DNA from: Actinomycetaceae bacterium
GTDB lineage: Bacteria; Actinomycetota; Actinomycetes; Actinomycetales; Actinomycetaceae
Length of the DNA: 64,000 nt
Assembly: GCA_030527545.1 (NCBI GenBank)
Contig: JAUNAP010000003.1
Coordinates: 78,927-142,926, forward strand
Reading direction: 5' to 3'
In this document: in pieces, positions 29,155-37,487 of the stretch
Numbering within the stretch: the first letter of the stretch is position 1
Layout of the letters: every line of letters begins with the position of its first letter
Notes under the pieces: generated by a model
The model's input: the letters and a program-made list of their open reading frames with translations, nothing else
Database searches by the model: none
Told to the model about the DNA's origin: nothing
Made by a program: the position numbers and the translations under genes

Positions 29155-29759
29155 ACCTCCTGATGGGACCCGAACGTGTCGGCAACGACGACGTCAACTG
29201 CGTCGACGATGAGCGCTGTAGACGCGGTGATGATGTCCGTGGCGTTGTGGCGCACACGCGCGACAACCGCCGGGATCGAGCGGCCCAGGCGAACGTGAAT
29301 CGTCAGGCCTATGCGCACGTGGGCGTCGTGGCGGTTGAGTTCGCCGTCGAGACGCGTGCGTACGACGAGCGCGTCGTCATCACTCACACGATTGCGCACG
29401 AGAGCGCGCAGCGACCCTTCGGTCTGGTCGAGAGTAACGTCGGGTCGGGGAGGAGCCAGAGGGATACGACGTCCGGGGCGCGTCTCGAGGGTGAGGCCGC
29501 GCAAGACCGCCTCGAGCCACGGTCCCTCGGCATGGAAAGCGGACTCCTCATCGATGAGCGTCCGAGCAGACGTGTGCAGGTGCTCAAGCGAGTCCAACGT
29601 CTGCTGACAATAGGGGCAGTGAGCGACGTGGCGGTCGAGATCGCCTGCCCGCTGTTGTGCGAGCGCGTCGCGCGCGCCCTGCGTGTAATCGACGAGAGCG
29701 TTGAGGTCGTGGCTGGAGACACCGCACGGAAGCAGTGAGGGCGTGCTCGTCATCTCCAT
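29145..29759 (-). CDS. Zinc-finger anti-sigma-like protein fused to an Asp23/Gls24-like domain
   Basis: A 204-residue protein with no TM helix. Residues about 15-60 carry HVAHCPYCQQTLDSL, the HxxxCxxC of anti-sigma zinc fingers (zf-HC2). The C-terminal half (VRNRVSDDDALVVRTRLDGELNRHDAHVRIGLTIHVRLGRSIPAVVARVRHNA) looks like an Asp23/Gls24 domain. It starts inside the sigma-factor gene (ten-base overlap), the standard place for an anti-sigma factor. The fusion would let the anti-sigma factor dock on the Asp23 complex; that is inference. Confidence 0.68.
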   Translation of the reverse strand: MEMTSTPSLLPCGVSSHDLNALVDYTQGARDALAQQRAGDLDRHVAHCPYCQQTLDSLEHLHTSARTLIDEESAFHAEGPWLEAVLRGLTLETRPGRRIPLAPPRPDVTLDQTEGSLRALVRNRVSDDDALVVRTRLDGELNRHDAHVRIGLTIHVRLGRSIPAVVARVRHNATDIITASTALIVDAVDVVVADTFGSHQEVCA

Positions 29760-30295
29760 TCCTCCATCTCGTTCATGAGTGTTTGTCTGGCACGGGCAAG
29801 CCTGCCGCGCACCGATCCTGCCGAAATCCCAAGGGCGTGGGCTATGTCCTCATACGACATGTCGGCGCCCTCGCGTAGCCACCAGACGATCCGTTGAGAT
29901 TCGGGCAGGGCATTGAGGGCTTCGGCGAGAGCCGTGGAACCGGCCGAAACGACGGCCGCGGCCTCGGGTGGCGTTTGTGGGGCCGCCAGATCAGGTAGCG
30001 CGTCGACGTCGTCGTGGCTTCGGTGTCGCCGGGCGTGGTCGATGGCCTTGCGGGCCGTTAGTCGTAGCATCCACGATCGTACGGACCCGGGATCGGAGAC
30101 CTGGTCGAGGCGCTGCCACGCCTGCAACAGCGAATCCTGGACGATATCGTCGATATCGGCGGGCCGAGGGCCGAGCCGAGAAGCAACGGCCTTCATGGCC
30201 GGCGCATATTTTCTGGCGAGAACGCCGAACGCTTCGGCGTCGCCATCTAGACACAAGTCGACGAGGACGTCGTCGGGCGTGTCAGACGCAACCAC
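29750..30295 (-). CDS. ECF-type RNA polymerase sigma factor
   Basis: A 181-residue sigma factor: region 2 (DAEAFGVLARKYAPAMKAVASRL to DDIVQDSLLQAWQRL and SVRSWMLRLTARKAIDHARR) and region 4 (ALNALPESQRIVWWLREGADMSYEDIAHALGISAGSVRGRLARARQTL). The open frame runs further upstream, but AGGAGG four bases before a GTG sets the start at VVASDTPDD. It overlaps the anti-sigma-like gene. It probably directs transcription of the Asp23 envelope cluster beside it. Confidence 0.88.
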   Translation of the reverse strand: MVASDTPDDVLVDLCLDGDAEAFGVLARKYAPAMKAVASRLGPRPADIDDIVQDSLLQAWQRLDQVSDPGSVRSWMLRLTARKAIDHARRHRSHDDVDALPDLAAPQTPPEAAAVVSAGSTALAEALNALPESQRIVWWLREGADMSYEDIAHALGISAGSVRGRLARARQTLMNEMEEWR

Positions 30296-30323
30296 CTGTC
30301 CTCCTAGCTCGGCAATTGACCTT

Positions 30324-30349
30324 CGGGGCCCAGCATATGCCGGGCCCCG
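30324..30349 (-). terminator. Palindromic hairpin between csbD-like and sigma genes
   Basis: A 26-base near-perfect palindrome (arms CGGGGCCC and GGGCCCCG, core GCATATGC, one mismatch pair). In the minus direction it lies 30 bases after the CsbD stop and just before the sigma-gene ribosome site. It probably terminates or attenuates transcription from the envelope operon into the sigma gene. Confidence 0.6.
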
Positions 30350-30379
30350 CGGTCTCAAGCAACTACGAGGGCATGAAAC

Positions 30380-30673
30380 CTACTCGGAGAAGCCTTCCTT
30401 GATCTTGCCGAAGGCAGCCTTGAGGTTGGCGCCAGCCTGCTGGGCCATGTCCTTGGCCTGCTCACCCAGTTCGCCCGCCTTGTCCTTGGCCTGCTCGCCG
30501 AGCTCCTCAGCCTTGTCCTTAACGTCGGCGACCTTGTCCTTGACCTGAGCGGAAGTCTGGTCAGCCTTCCCCTCGGCCTTGAGTTCCTTGTCGTCGGTCA
30601 CCGAGCCGGCAGCTTCCTTAACCTTGCCGCCGAATTCCTCGGTCTTGTTCTTGATGTCGTCCTCAAATGCCAT
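30380..30673 (-). CDS. CsbD-like stress protein
   Basis: A 97-residue, lysine/glutamate-rich protein starting MAFEDDIKNKTEEFGGKVKEAAGSVTDDKELKAEG, the typical CsbD opening. It continues with repeats KDKAEELGEQAKDK/KDKAGELGEQAKDM, predicted helical and low complexity. CsbD proteins are general-stress proteins of unknown action. AGAAAGGAAA precedes the ATG. It lies within the Asp23 cluster. Confidence 0.85.
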   Translation of the reverse strand: MAFEDDIKNKTEEFGGKVKEAAGSVTDDKELKAEGKADQTSAQVKDKVADVKDKAEELGEQAKDKAGELGEQAKDMAQQAGANLKAAFGKIKEGFSE

Positions 30674-30727
30674 GAGGTTTTCCTTTCTATGGGTGGTGTC
30701 GGGGTGGACACCTTCAGGGTAGTGAAC

Positions 30728-31345
30728 CTACTCGACGCGGTCAGCGGATCCGAGGCGGGCCCGCAGATTCGTCGTCAGGTGGACGCGGACGGGAATCTTT
30801 GTCCCCAGTACCGAGTCGAGGCGGGCGATCGCCGAGTCGAGCACCTCTTTGAGGTGGGCCGGGTCGGCGCCCTTGTACGTGTTGACGTCGATTGCGACGC
30901 CCGTCGTGCCCTTGACTTCCCAGGCGCTCGACTTCGTAGAGGCGACCCACTTCTCGTCGGCGAAAATGTCGTCGAGGAGCGCGTCGATGAAACCGAGCTT
31001 CGGGATGATGTCGCCGTCGTCGGAGCTCGAGGTCGGCAGGTCAAACTCCTTGGTCTTGCCGCCGCCCTGGGAAGCGATCCAGCTGAGCGCGATGAGGGCG
31101 AGGACGATAAGGATGGCGACCCAAGCGACGGTCATCCACGAGAAGTTCTGGACGCCGCCGATTGCCACGTACGAGTGGTCGACAAGGTCGGTGTACCACT
31201 TTTCGAACGAGCCGGCACCCTTCTTGATCGCGTCAAGAACGGGGCTGGACACCGCCGCGGCGATGAGTGCGACACCGGCTGCGATGAAGATGAGTGCGCC
31301 CACGAAGAGCAGGAAACGGTTCAATGCGCGAGGCAGATGCTTCAC
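30728..31345 (-). CDS. AmaP-like membrane anchor of the Asp23 complex
   Basis: A 205-residue protein with two TM helices (about 10-34 and 70-92) and a cytoplasmic Asp23-like C-terminus containing GTTGVAIDVNTYKGADPAHLKEVLDSAIARLDSVLGTKIPVRVHLT. This layout matches AmaP, which tethers Asp23 to the membrane in Staphylococcus. The start overlaps the previous gene by four bases (GTGA/ATGA type). Assignment by architecture. Confidence 0.7.
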   Translation of the reverse strand: MKHLPRALNRFLLFVGALIFIAAGVALIAAAVSSPVLDAIKKGAGSFEKWYTDLVDHSYVAIGGVQNFSWMTVAWVAILIVLALIALSWIASQGGGKTKEFDLPTSSSDDGDIIPKLGFIDALLDDIFADEKWVASTKSSAWEVKGTTGVAIDVNTYKGADPAHLKEVLDSAIARLDSVLGTKIPVRVHLTTNLRARLGSADRVE

Positions 31346-31962
31346 TTCGCCACCTGTCCTTCCTCCGAAATGCGGAACTGGGTACGCGGCGCCGGATCGA
31401 GGTTGTAGGACTCGACCGTCGAGTTCGCGAAAGTCGCGAGCTCATGCTCGTCAAGCGTGAGCCCTGAGGTGGGCTTTGCTTCGACGTCGATCGAGCGGGT
31501 CGACACGGACGTGCGAACCTGACCGTCGGAGAGGTTCGCGTGCTCGCGAAGCCGCCGCGACAGGGCCGAAGCGACGACCGAGTCGTCGATGATGTAGGCC
31601 GCGCGCTTGTCCTTGATGGAGTGGCGTCCAAGCGCGCCCGGCGCGAGAGCCTTCGCCAAGAAGACGAGGCCGATGATCGTCAAGACCACACCAATGACGA
31701 TCGCGAGCGCCATGTTGTGTTCGGGCAGGTCGGTAACCGCGTGCCAGATATCCGTCGGACGGGCCAGCAGCGGCTTCTTACCGGCCATCTGCAAGATCCC
31801 CTCGGTGGCCAGATAAGCGCACACGAGGATTCCGAGGATCGCCAGGACGACGGCGCTGAGGGCGCGCGAGGAGTGCGTTTCCCTGCGCACGAGGTAGTCG
31901 ACGTGCGGGCCGGAGCCGTTGTCGGTCGACAGACGCGTCTCTTCTTGCGGGGTGAGACTCAC
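31342..31962 (-). CDS. DUF6286-like two-TM protein
   Basis: A 206-residue protein with two TM helices (about 35-58 and 86-108) and a soluble C-terminal domain (SVVASALSRRLREHANLSDGQVRTSVSTRSIDVEAKPTSG). It resembles the DUF6286 family, always found in actinobacterial Asp23 clusters. It overlaps its neighbours by four bases on both sides. Probably a second membrane component of the complex. Confidence 0.68.
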   Translation of the reverse strand: MSLTPQEETRLSTDNGSGPHVDYLVRRETHSSRALSAVVLAILGILVCAYLATEGILQMAGKKPLLARPTDIWHAVTDLPEHNMALAIVIGVVLTIIGLVFLAKALAPGALGRHSIKDKRAAYIIDDSVVASALSRRLREHANLSDGQVRTSVSTRSIDVEAKPTSGLTLDEHELATFANSTVESYNLDPAPRTQFRISEEGQVAK

Positions 31963-32330
31963 TGTAGCTCCCTCCTTTCGTCGCTGATGTGGGCGATCCC
32001 GTCAACATAGATGTTGACGTGACCGACCGAGTGGCCCGAAACGGTTTGCATCCGCTCTTTGATCGTCGTGCGAGCCTGCTCGATGAGGCTGAAGACGGTC
32101 ATGTCGGGGCGGACCGAGCATCGTTCGACGTCGTCGCTGCGCAGTGCCGTTGACACCGTCAGCCCGAGCTTTCCGTGATCGTCGAACGTCGACACTGACA
32201 CGTCGTCGGGGTTGACGCGGAGTGTCTGGTGGGTTGCGGCCTGGGCGATACCGAGCAGCGCCTTACGCGAGATCGTGGTCGATCCGGCGAGGGTGCGCTC
32301 GGACGCGGTCGTCAGGTCCGTCGATGCCAT
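31959..32330 (-). CDS. Asp23/Gls24-like protein
   Basis: A 123-residue protein: TISRKALLGIAQAATHQTLRVNPDDVSVSTFDDHGKLGLTVSTALR, then MTVFSLIEQARTTIKERMQTVSGHSVGHVNIYVDGIAH. This alternation of strand, helix and a VxVxVxxI end is the Asp23 pattern. It is one of several paralogues in this operon, so it may form mixed assemblies. Confidence 0.68.
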   Translation of the reverse strand: MASTDLTTASERTLAGSTTISRKALLGIAQAATHQTLRVNPDDVSVSTFDDHGKLGLTVSTALRSDDVERCSVRPDMTVFSLIEQARTTIKERMQTVSGHSVGHVNIYVDGIAHISDERRELQ

Positions 32331-32332
32331 CG

Positions 32333-32524
32333 TTAGTCGGACGTCGTGGTCGACTTACCGATCAGCGCTTCCCCGACACCACGCAGATCAAGCTTGCCGG
32401 TCGCCGCGCGGCCGAGCACGGCGCCGACCGCCATGAACAGGGCGGCGACGATGAAGGCCCAGAAACCAAAGCGGACGGCCATGAACGCCAAGAAGGCGCC
32501 GATTGCAATACCGGTCGTTGTCAT
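32333..32524 (-). CDS. DUF2273-like small membrane protein
   Basis: A 63-residue protein with one long hydrophobic stretch (GIAIGAFLAFMAVRFGFWAFIVAALFMAVGAVLG), probably a helical hairpin, and a short polar tail. DUF2273 proteins sit between Asp23 genes in many Gram-positive bacteria. Two bases separate it from the next gene. Confidence 0.75.
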   Translation of the reverse strand: MTTTGIAIGAFLAFMAVRFGFWAFIVAALFMAVGAVLGRAATGKLDLRGVGEALIGKSTTTSD

Positions 32525-32528
32525 GAGA

Positions 32529-32996
32529 TTACTTCAGCTCCTTCGATTCCTTCTCGGCCTCGTCCTCGTCGTCGTCCGAGGGGACGTGAACGTCGGAGAC
32601 CTTGATGTTGACTTCCTTCACCTCGAGGCCGACGAGGCCCTCAACCGAGGAGAAGATGGCGTCGCGGACCTTGTCGGCAACCTCGTGGACGGGGTAGGGG
32701 TACTCGACGATGAGGGTGAGGTCGAGAGCCGTTTGGGTCTGACCGATCTCAACGGAGATGCCCTGCTTGAGGTTGTCGTCGGCGCCGACGGTCGAACGCA
32801 GCGAGCCGAGCGCGCGGGCGGCCGAGTTGCCGAGATCGTAGACGCCAGGGATCTCACGGATCGCGAGGCCGGCAACCTTGGCAACGACCTGGTCGTTGAT
32901 CGTCGTCGTGCCCTTGCCCTCGTCGACGCCCACGTTGGTCTTGGGGGCGAGATCCTTGGCGGTCTTCGGCGACGGAACGTTCTTGTTGTTAGCCAT
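32529..32996 (-). CDS. Asp23/Gls24 family envelope stress protein
   Basis: The lead gene of the cluster, 155 residues. The core GTTTINDQVVAKVAGLAIREIPGVYDLG, then VEIGQTQTALDLTLIVEYPYPVHEVADKVRDAIFSSVEGLVGLEVKEVNIKVSDVHV, is a textbook Asp23 domain, followed by an acidic tail. AAGGAG eight bases before the ATG fixes the start; the longer open frame is not used. It should form filaments at the inner face of the membrane. Confidence 0.9.
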   Translation of the reverse strand: MANNKNVPSPKTAKDLAPKTNVGVDEGKGTTTINDQVVAKVAGLAIREIPGVYDLGNSAARALGSLRSTVGADDNLKQGISVEIGQTQTALDLTLIVEYPYPVHEVADKVRDAIFSSVEGLVGLEVKEVNIKVSDVHVPSDDDEDEAEKESKELK

Positions 32997-33177
32997 GATC
33001 GATGTACTCCTTGGCTGATATCGGGTGTCCGGGCTGGGCCCGAACGCTGACACTCTTAAGACGCAGCTTGTTGGGGAGTCGTCACGGTCTGTCGCGTGTG
33101 TTCTGCGTCACGGCCTGTGTGGGTGTGGTGGGCGGTTATCTGTGTGGCTGCCTAGGGTTGGCGGGAGGAGGTGGAAG

Positions 33178-33711
33178 ATGTCGAGGCCGGTGTCGGTGAG
33201 AAAACTGCGTTCGCGTGCGTGGGGTCGCGCGGTGGCGGGGGGCGTGTGTTTCGTGGCGGCGTGCGCGCTCCTCGTGGGGGGTCTCGTCTGGTCTTCGGGG
33301 GCTACGCAAGGAGGCTATTCGTCTCCGCAGGCCGTAGCGAAAGCCTACGTGGAGGCGTCGATTGCTGGCGATCCCGAGGGGTTGTGTCGCGTGCTTGCCC
33401 CGGCGGATCGCGAGGTGGCTGCCCACACATTCGCGCGCGAGGTCGAGGGGTTGTCGCCCGAGGAGCGGCGCGCGCTCAAGATCCGAGGGACGGGTTGTGT
33501 AGATGCGATGCGTTTGCTCCTTGTGCGCCAGCTGCGCGATCGCGAGGGCGTTTCTCCCGGTGAGCTGGCCTATACGGTTGAGGCTCGCGAGGGTGACGGT
33601 GTTGCGCGGGTGCTCGTCACCCGGGGGGTGAACACATTCGACACGGTCGCGACCAAACGTGAGGGAAAGCGCTGGTACCTCGACCTCGATGCTCTCTCGG
33701 GTAGGGGCTAG
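33178..33711 (+). CDS. Small membrane-anchored exported protein
   Basis: A 177-residue protein with a basic N-terminus, one TM helix (about 18-38, AVAGGVCFVAACALLVGGLVW) and an external domain starting SSPQAVAKAYVEASIAGDPEGLCRVLAPADRE, an arrangement seen in lumazine-binding/NTF2-like mature parts. A very strong GGGAGGAGG site precedes the ATG. No specific function is assigned. Its stop shares CTAG with the convergent gene. Confidence 0.7.
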   Translation: MSRPVSVRKLRSRAWGRAVAGGVCFVAACALLVGGLVWSSGATQGGYSSPQAVAKAYVEASIAGDPEGLCRVLAPADREVAAHTFAREVEGLSPEERRALKIRGTGCVDAMRLLLVRQLRDREGVSPGELAYTVEAREGDGVARVLVTRGVNTFDTVATKREGKRWYLDLDALSGRG

Positions 33712-34175
33712 GCCTCCTGGTCCCACTCCTGTGCGTGGTTGCGCCAATCGCCGCTTCGTGAGGCGATGAATCCTTCTTCGGCCGCGTTGGCTGCTGTCTC
33801 AGGCGAGGCCATGTAGACATAGGCGCGCACGCGCTCCTTGCCGGTCCATGTTGGCGCCGGCGTGACGTCGACGTAGGCGACCTCGCGGACGTAGAGGTTG
33901 TCGGAGCGTCCTTCGCCGGCGTAGCCTTCCTGGTCGTCGATTTCGCTGATGAGGCGGTCGAAATGGGCCTCGTCGATGAGACAGATCGTGCCGTGGATGC
34001 CGGTGCCGGCGCGGTCTCGCACGGCGAGGGGAAAGGCGGGCCCGATGAGCAGGGTGGCTTCGGGCAAAGTGGCGGGGGCGTGCTCGCTCACCGCGCCAGA
34101 CAGGGTCGAGCCGAAACCGCGCGAGTCCGGCTGTGAGGTGCCGTAGAAGAAGAAGGGGCGGTACGTCGTATCCAT
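33708..34175 (-). CDS. Gamma-glutamylcyclotransferase-like protein
   Basis: A 155-residue protein opening FFFYGTSQPDSRGFG, the (V/F)YGT motif of the AIG2/GGCT fold, with the acidic residue in DDQEGY and a stretch VREVAYVDV that fits the beta barrel. The ATG chosen has TACACT six bases upstream, which fits a leaderless transcript. Specific activity (cyclotransferase on gamma-glutamyl amines or another substrate) is not certain. Confidence 0.78.
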   Translation of the reverse strand: MDTTYRPFFFYGTSQPDSRGFGSTLSGAVSEHAPATLPEATLLIGPAFPLAVRDRAGTGIHGTICLIDEAHFDRLISEIDDQEGYAGEGRSDNLYVREVAYVDVTPAPTWTGKERVRAYVYMASPETAANAAEEGFIASRSGDWRNHAQEWDQEA

Positions 34176-34320
34176 GTCTTTAGTGTAGTCTGCGTCACCA
34201 GCGTGTGTGGTGCGCATCGCCACGCGGATCTCCGCTGGAGTTGGCGAACGCCGGTCTAACGGGGATTTTGTCGATAGTTGAGTCGAAGGCGCTCAAGTTT
34301 TGCGCTCTCGGTGAAATCGC

Positions 34321-34347
34321 TTGGCACTCTAGGGGTGAGAGTGCCAA
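34321..34347 (+). promoter_or_regulatory. CIRCE operator (HrcA site)
   Basis: TTGGCACTC, nine bases, GAGTGCCAA. This equals the CIRCE consensus TTAGCACTC-N9-GAGTGCTAA with one matching change in each arm, so the dyad is perfect. It sits 55 bases before the hsp20 start, so the HrcA heat-shock repressor should control that gene. Confidence 0.9.
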
Positions 34348-34401
34348 TCTGGGGGCATCGCTGAACGGGGCTTCGGCCCACAAGACAGAAAGAAGAAGAC
34401 A

Positions 34402-34848
34402 ATGAACGCACGCATGAATCCCTTCCGCGACCCCTTCGCCGAGATCGAACGGGCTTTTGAGCAGGCCTATCGCTCCCAGGCATCGGGCCCTGGCATGCCG
34501 CTGGACCTCGTCCGCGACGGCGAGACCTTCGTCGCCTACCTTGACGTTCCCGGCGTCGATGCCGAAACGATCGACATCGATGTCGAAGACCGCACCCTCA
34601 CCGTACGCGCGACTCGCAAGGCGCCCGAGGGCGAGGGCTTGCAGTGGCTCGCCCGCGAGCGCTCCGCCGGCACCTATGCGCGTCAACTGACGCTGGGATA
34701 CGGGGTGGCCCTCGATAAGGTCGAAGCTGAGTATGCCGACGGGGTCCTCAAGCTGACGATCCCGGTCGCCGAGGAGGCCAAGCCCCGCAAGATCGCGGTC
34801 AAGAAGGCGGGTACGCCGGCGACGATCGAAGCCGACAAGGCGGAGTAA
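34402..34848 (+). CDS. hsp20: Small heat-shock protein (Hsp20/alpha-crystallin)
   Basis: A 148-residue holdase. The alpha-crystallin domain spans about 33-130: MPLDLVRDGETFVAYLDVPGVDAETIDIDVEDRTLTVRATR to AEYADGVLKLTIPVAEEAKPRKIAV, with the GVLKLTIP signature. It stands alone, between the CIRCE operator and a strong terminator. It protects unfolded proteins until DnaK acts. Confidence 0.95.
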   Translation: MNARMNPFRDPFAEIERAFEQAYRSQASGPGMPLDLVRDGETFVAYLDVPGVDAETIDIDVEDRTLTVRATRKAPEGEGLQWLARERSAGTYARQLTLGYGVALDKVEAEYADGVLKLTIPVAEEAKPRKIAVKKAGTPATIEADKAE

Positions 34849-34868
34849 CGCCGTCTCGCATTCGCTGA

Positions 34869-34902
34869 CAAGCGGGCGGTCCCTGACGGGGCCGCCCGCT
34901 TG
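34869..34902. terminator. Bidirectional terminator after hsp20
   Basis: CAAGCGGGCGG and CCGCCCGCTTG form a long GC stem with a short loop between two convergent genes, ending only five bases before the stop of the minus-strand gene. Confidence 0.8.
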
Positions 34903-34906
34903 CGTG

Positions 34907-35758
34907 TTAGCGGTCGATGATGTCCATCGTGTCTGGGTGCGAGCCCTGGCGGCCGTTCTCGCCTTGATCGAGCTCGTCGAGGCGCGTGCGCGCTTGGGTG
35001 TCGAGCTCGAAGTCGAACACGCGCGTGTTCTCGCGGATGCGTTCGGGGCTGGTTGATTTGGGGAAGACGATGTCGCCGCGTTCGATCGCCCAGCGCAAGA
35101 CGACCTGGGCGGGGGTGCGCCCGAGTCGGTCGGCGATGGCGATGACGGCGGGGTCGGTCAAGACGACCCCTCGTCCGAGGGGCGACCAGGCTTCGGTGAC
35201 GATCTCGTGGTCGCGGCACCACTGGCGCACGACGTTGTTGGCGAAGTAGGGGTGGGCCTCGATCTGATTGACGGCCGGTGGGCGCCCGGTTGCGGCGATG
35301 ATGCGTTCGAGGTGGGGAATCTGGAAATTAGACACCCCCACGGCGCGTGCTAACCCGTCGTCACACAATTCCAGGAGGGTCTCCCATGTGGAGACGAAAT
35401 CGCCGCCGTAGCGGGTCGGCAGGGGCCAGTGGATGAGGAAGAGGTCGACGTAGTCGAGACCGAGGTCGTCGAGTGAACGCGCGAAGGAGTCTCGCGCCCT
35501 CTTAGGGGCGTGGTTGCCGTTGTTGAGCTTCGTGGTAATGAAGAGCTCGGCGCGGTCAATGCCCGAGCTAGCGAGGGCCTGTCCGACGCCACTTTCGTTG
35601 CCATACATCTGTGCTGTGTCGATGTGGCGCAATCCGACGGAAAGGGCCGCCTCGACGCAGCGTCGCGTCCGGGTGGGTTCGATTTTGTAGGTGCCAAATC
35701 CCAAGACGGGGATGCGGACTCCGTCGGGCAGGTCACGGGTGGGGATGGTGAGCGTCAC
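34907..35758 (-). CDS. Aldo-keto reductase
   Basis: A 283-residue NADPH-dependent reductase. The catalytic tetrad is visible: Asp in RHIDTAQMYGNE with its Tyr, Lys in ITTKLNN and His in LIHWPLP. The cofactor loop is WSPLGRG with PKSTSPERIREN. It resembles the 2,5-diketogluconate reductase group. The start is GTG with AAAGGAG five bases upstream; the longer frame is unused. Substrate unknown. Confidence 0.93.
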   Translation of the reverse strand: MTLTIPTRDLPDGVRIPVLGFGTYKIEPTRTRRCVEAALSVGLRHIDTAQMYGNESGVGQALASSGIDRAELFITTKLNNGNHAPKRARDSFARSLDDLGLDYVDLFLIHWPLPTRYGGDFVSTWETLLELCDDGLARAVGVSNFQIPHLERIIAATGRPPAVNQIEAHPYFANNVVRQWCRDHEIVTEAWSPLGRGVVLTDPAVIAIADRLGRTPAQVVLRWAIERGDIVFPKSTSPERIRENTRVFDFELDTQARTRLDELDQGENGRQGSHPDTMDIIDR

Positions 35759-35868
35759 GTCGACTCCTTTGCTGGTGTAGCTCCTTCCATTGTGCCGCGG
35801 GCCGGGTGCGAGCACGCAGGTATGGGGGCGGGAAACGGTCGGGCGGCATTCTCTGGCACCATAGGACC

Positions 35869-37440
35869 ATGGCTTCCCTTCTCGCGGCGAACCCGCTATT
35901 GACGATCTTCCTTGTCCTGTCCCTCGGGGCGCTCCTGGGTGCGATCAGGTTTGGACCCATCAAACTGGGTGCCGCGGGCGCACTGTTCGTGGGGCTTGCG
36001 ATTGGCGCTGCCGTACCCGAAGCGGCCGGTGGGCTCGAGATCGTCCAGGGCCTGGGGCTCGCCCTCTTCGTCTACACGGTCGGCCTTGCCGCAGGGGCGA
36101 CGTTCTTTCGTGACATCACGCGTCAGGGGAGCCTGTTCGCTGCTGCGGCGCTCATCCTCGTTGTCGTTGCCGCGGCAGCGTGGGGGATGGGGCGCCTGCT
36201 CGGAGTCGACACCGCCTACATCACGGGTGCCTACGCGGGTGCCCTCACGTCGACCCCGGCGCTCGCGGCAGCTAACGACGCGGCGGGTTCGACGGCTCCA
36301 GGGGTGGGCTACGCGATCGGCTATCCCGTCGGGGTCGTCGTGACCATCTTGGGGGTGGCCGCCATCGTTGGGAAGCGATGGCCGGCAGGCAAGGACACGC
36401 CCTCGCTGGCCGGGGTGAGCCTGAGCGCTCGCACGATCGCGGTCGAGCGGGAGATTCCCCTGCGAAAGATCCCCGGGTGGCGTGAGGGGCGGGTCCGCCT
36501 GTCGTATCTGCGTCGCGGGGACAAGACCCGCGTTGTCTCGCCGGGGGAGGAGCTCCTGCCGGGAGACCGGGTTTTGCTTGTGTCCACGCCCGCTCACGCC
36601 CAGCCGGCGATCGCGGCGATCGGCCACGAAGTCACCGACGAACACCTGGATGCTCACCGCGAGGAGGTCGACTTTCGCTATTTCCTCGTGTCCAACAAGG
36701 CAATCGCCGGGCGCAGCGTGGGGGAGCTCGGCGTGGCCTCGCGTTTCGGCGGGATCATCATGCGGGTTCAACGCGGCGACCTTGAGCTGTTGGCCGCCGA
36801 CGATCTCACCTTGGAATTGGGCGATCGCGTCCTCGTGGTGGCTTCGCGTGACGAACTTGACGCTGTCGCCGCGTTCCTTGGCGACTCGCAACGCGATGTT
36901 TCCGAGGTCGACCCCCTGGGATTCGGCCTCGGCATGCTGTTGGGGCTGATCGCCGGGCTCATTTCATTCACCCTTCCCGGGGGCGCCCCGTTCACGCTGG
37001 GGATGGCGTGCGGCCCGCTCATCGTGGGGATGGTCCTGGGCTCCCTCCAGCGGACCGGGCCGTTCGTGTGGGTGCTGCCCCAGGCGGCGAACCTGACCGT
37101 CCGCCAGCTGGGTCTGCTTATCTTTCTCGTGGCGGTCGGGCTGGCCTCGGGTCCCGCGTTCGCCGCGCACGCCTTTACGGTTGCCGGGGTGAAAATCGGG
37201 GCAATCGCGATTGTCGTAGTCGTCGTGAGCGTGGCGGGAATGATCCTGTGCGGCAGGATGCTTGGACTCTCGGCGCAGCGTACTGCCGGGGCGCTTGCCG
37301 GTTTCGTCGGCCAACCGGCGATCCTTGCCTACGCCTCGGGGAGGGTGGCGGACGAGCGCATCGAGGCCGGCTACGCCGCCTTGTTCGCCTACGCCATCAT
37401 CCTCAAGATCCTCGCGATCGCTGTGATCGCCGTTGTCTAA
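35869..37440 (+). CDS. Aspartate:alanine-antiporter-type transporter with TrkA-C domains
   Basis: A 523-residue transporter of the AspT/YidE/YbjL (AAE) family. Two membrane halves (about 10-165 and 365-523; motifs GFVYTVGLAAG-like FVYTVGLAAGATF and LIFLVAVGLASGPAF) flank two RCK_C/TrkA-C domains (about 190-365). The start ATG follows an ACCATAGGACC sequence without a ribosome site. Family members exchange dicarboxylates or amino acids; this substrate is unknown. Confidence 0.85.
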   Translation: MASLLAANPLLTIFLVLSLGALLGAIRFGPIKLGAAGALFVGLAIGAAVPEAAGGLEIVQGLGLALFVYTVGLAAGATFFRDITRQGSLFAAAALILVVVAAAAWGMGRLLGVDTAYITGAYAGALTSTPALAAANDAAGSTAPGVGYAIGYPVGVVVTILGVAAIVGKRWPAGKDTPSLAGVSLSARTIAVEREIPLRKIPGWREGRVRLSYLRRGDKTRVVSPGEELLPGDRVLLVSTPAHAQPAIAAIGHEVTDEHLDAHREEVDFRYFLVSNKAIAGRSVGELGVASRFGGIIMRVQRGDLELLAADDLTLELGDRVLVVASRDELDAVAAFLGDSQRDVSEVDPLGFGLGMLLGLIAGLISFTLPGGAPFTLGMACGPLIVGMVLGSLQRTGPFVWVLPQAANLTVRQLGLLIFLVAVGLASGPAFAAHAFTVAGVKIGAIAIVVVVVSVAGMILCGRMLGLSAQRTAGALAGFVGQPAILAYASGRVADERIEAGYAALFAYAIILKILAIAVIAVV

Positions 37441-37487
37441 TACCCCCCCGCGCTAGCATTGGCTTTGTCGCGGACAAGGAGGTCACC

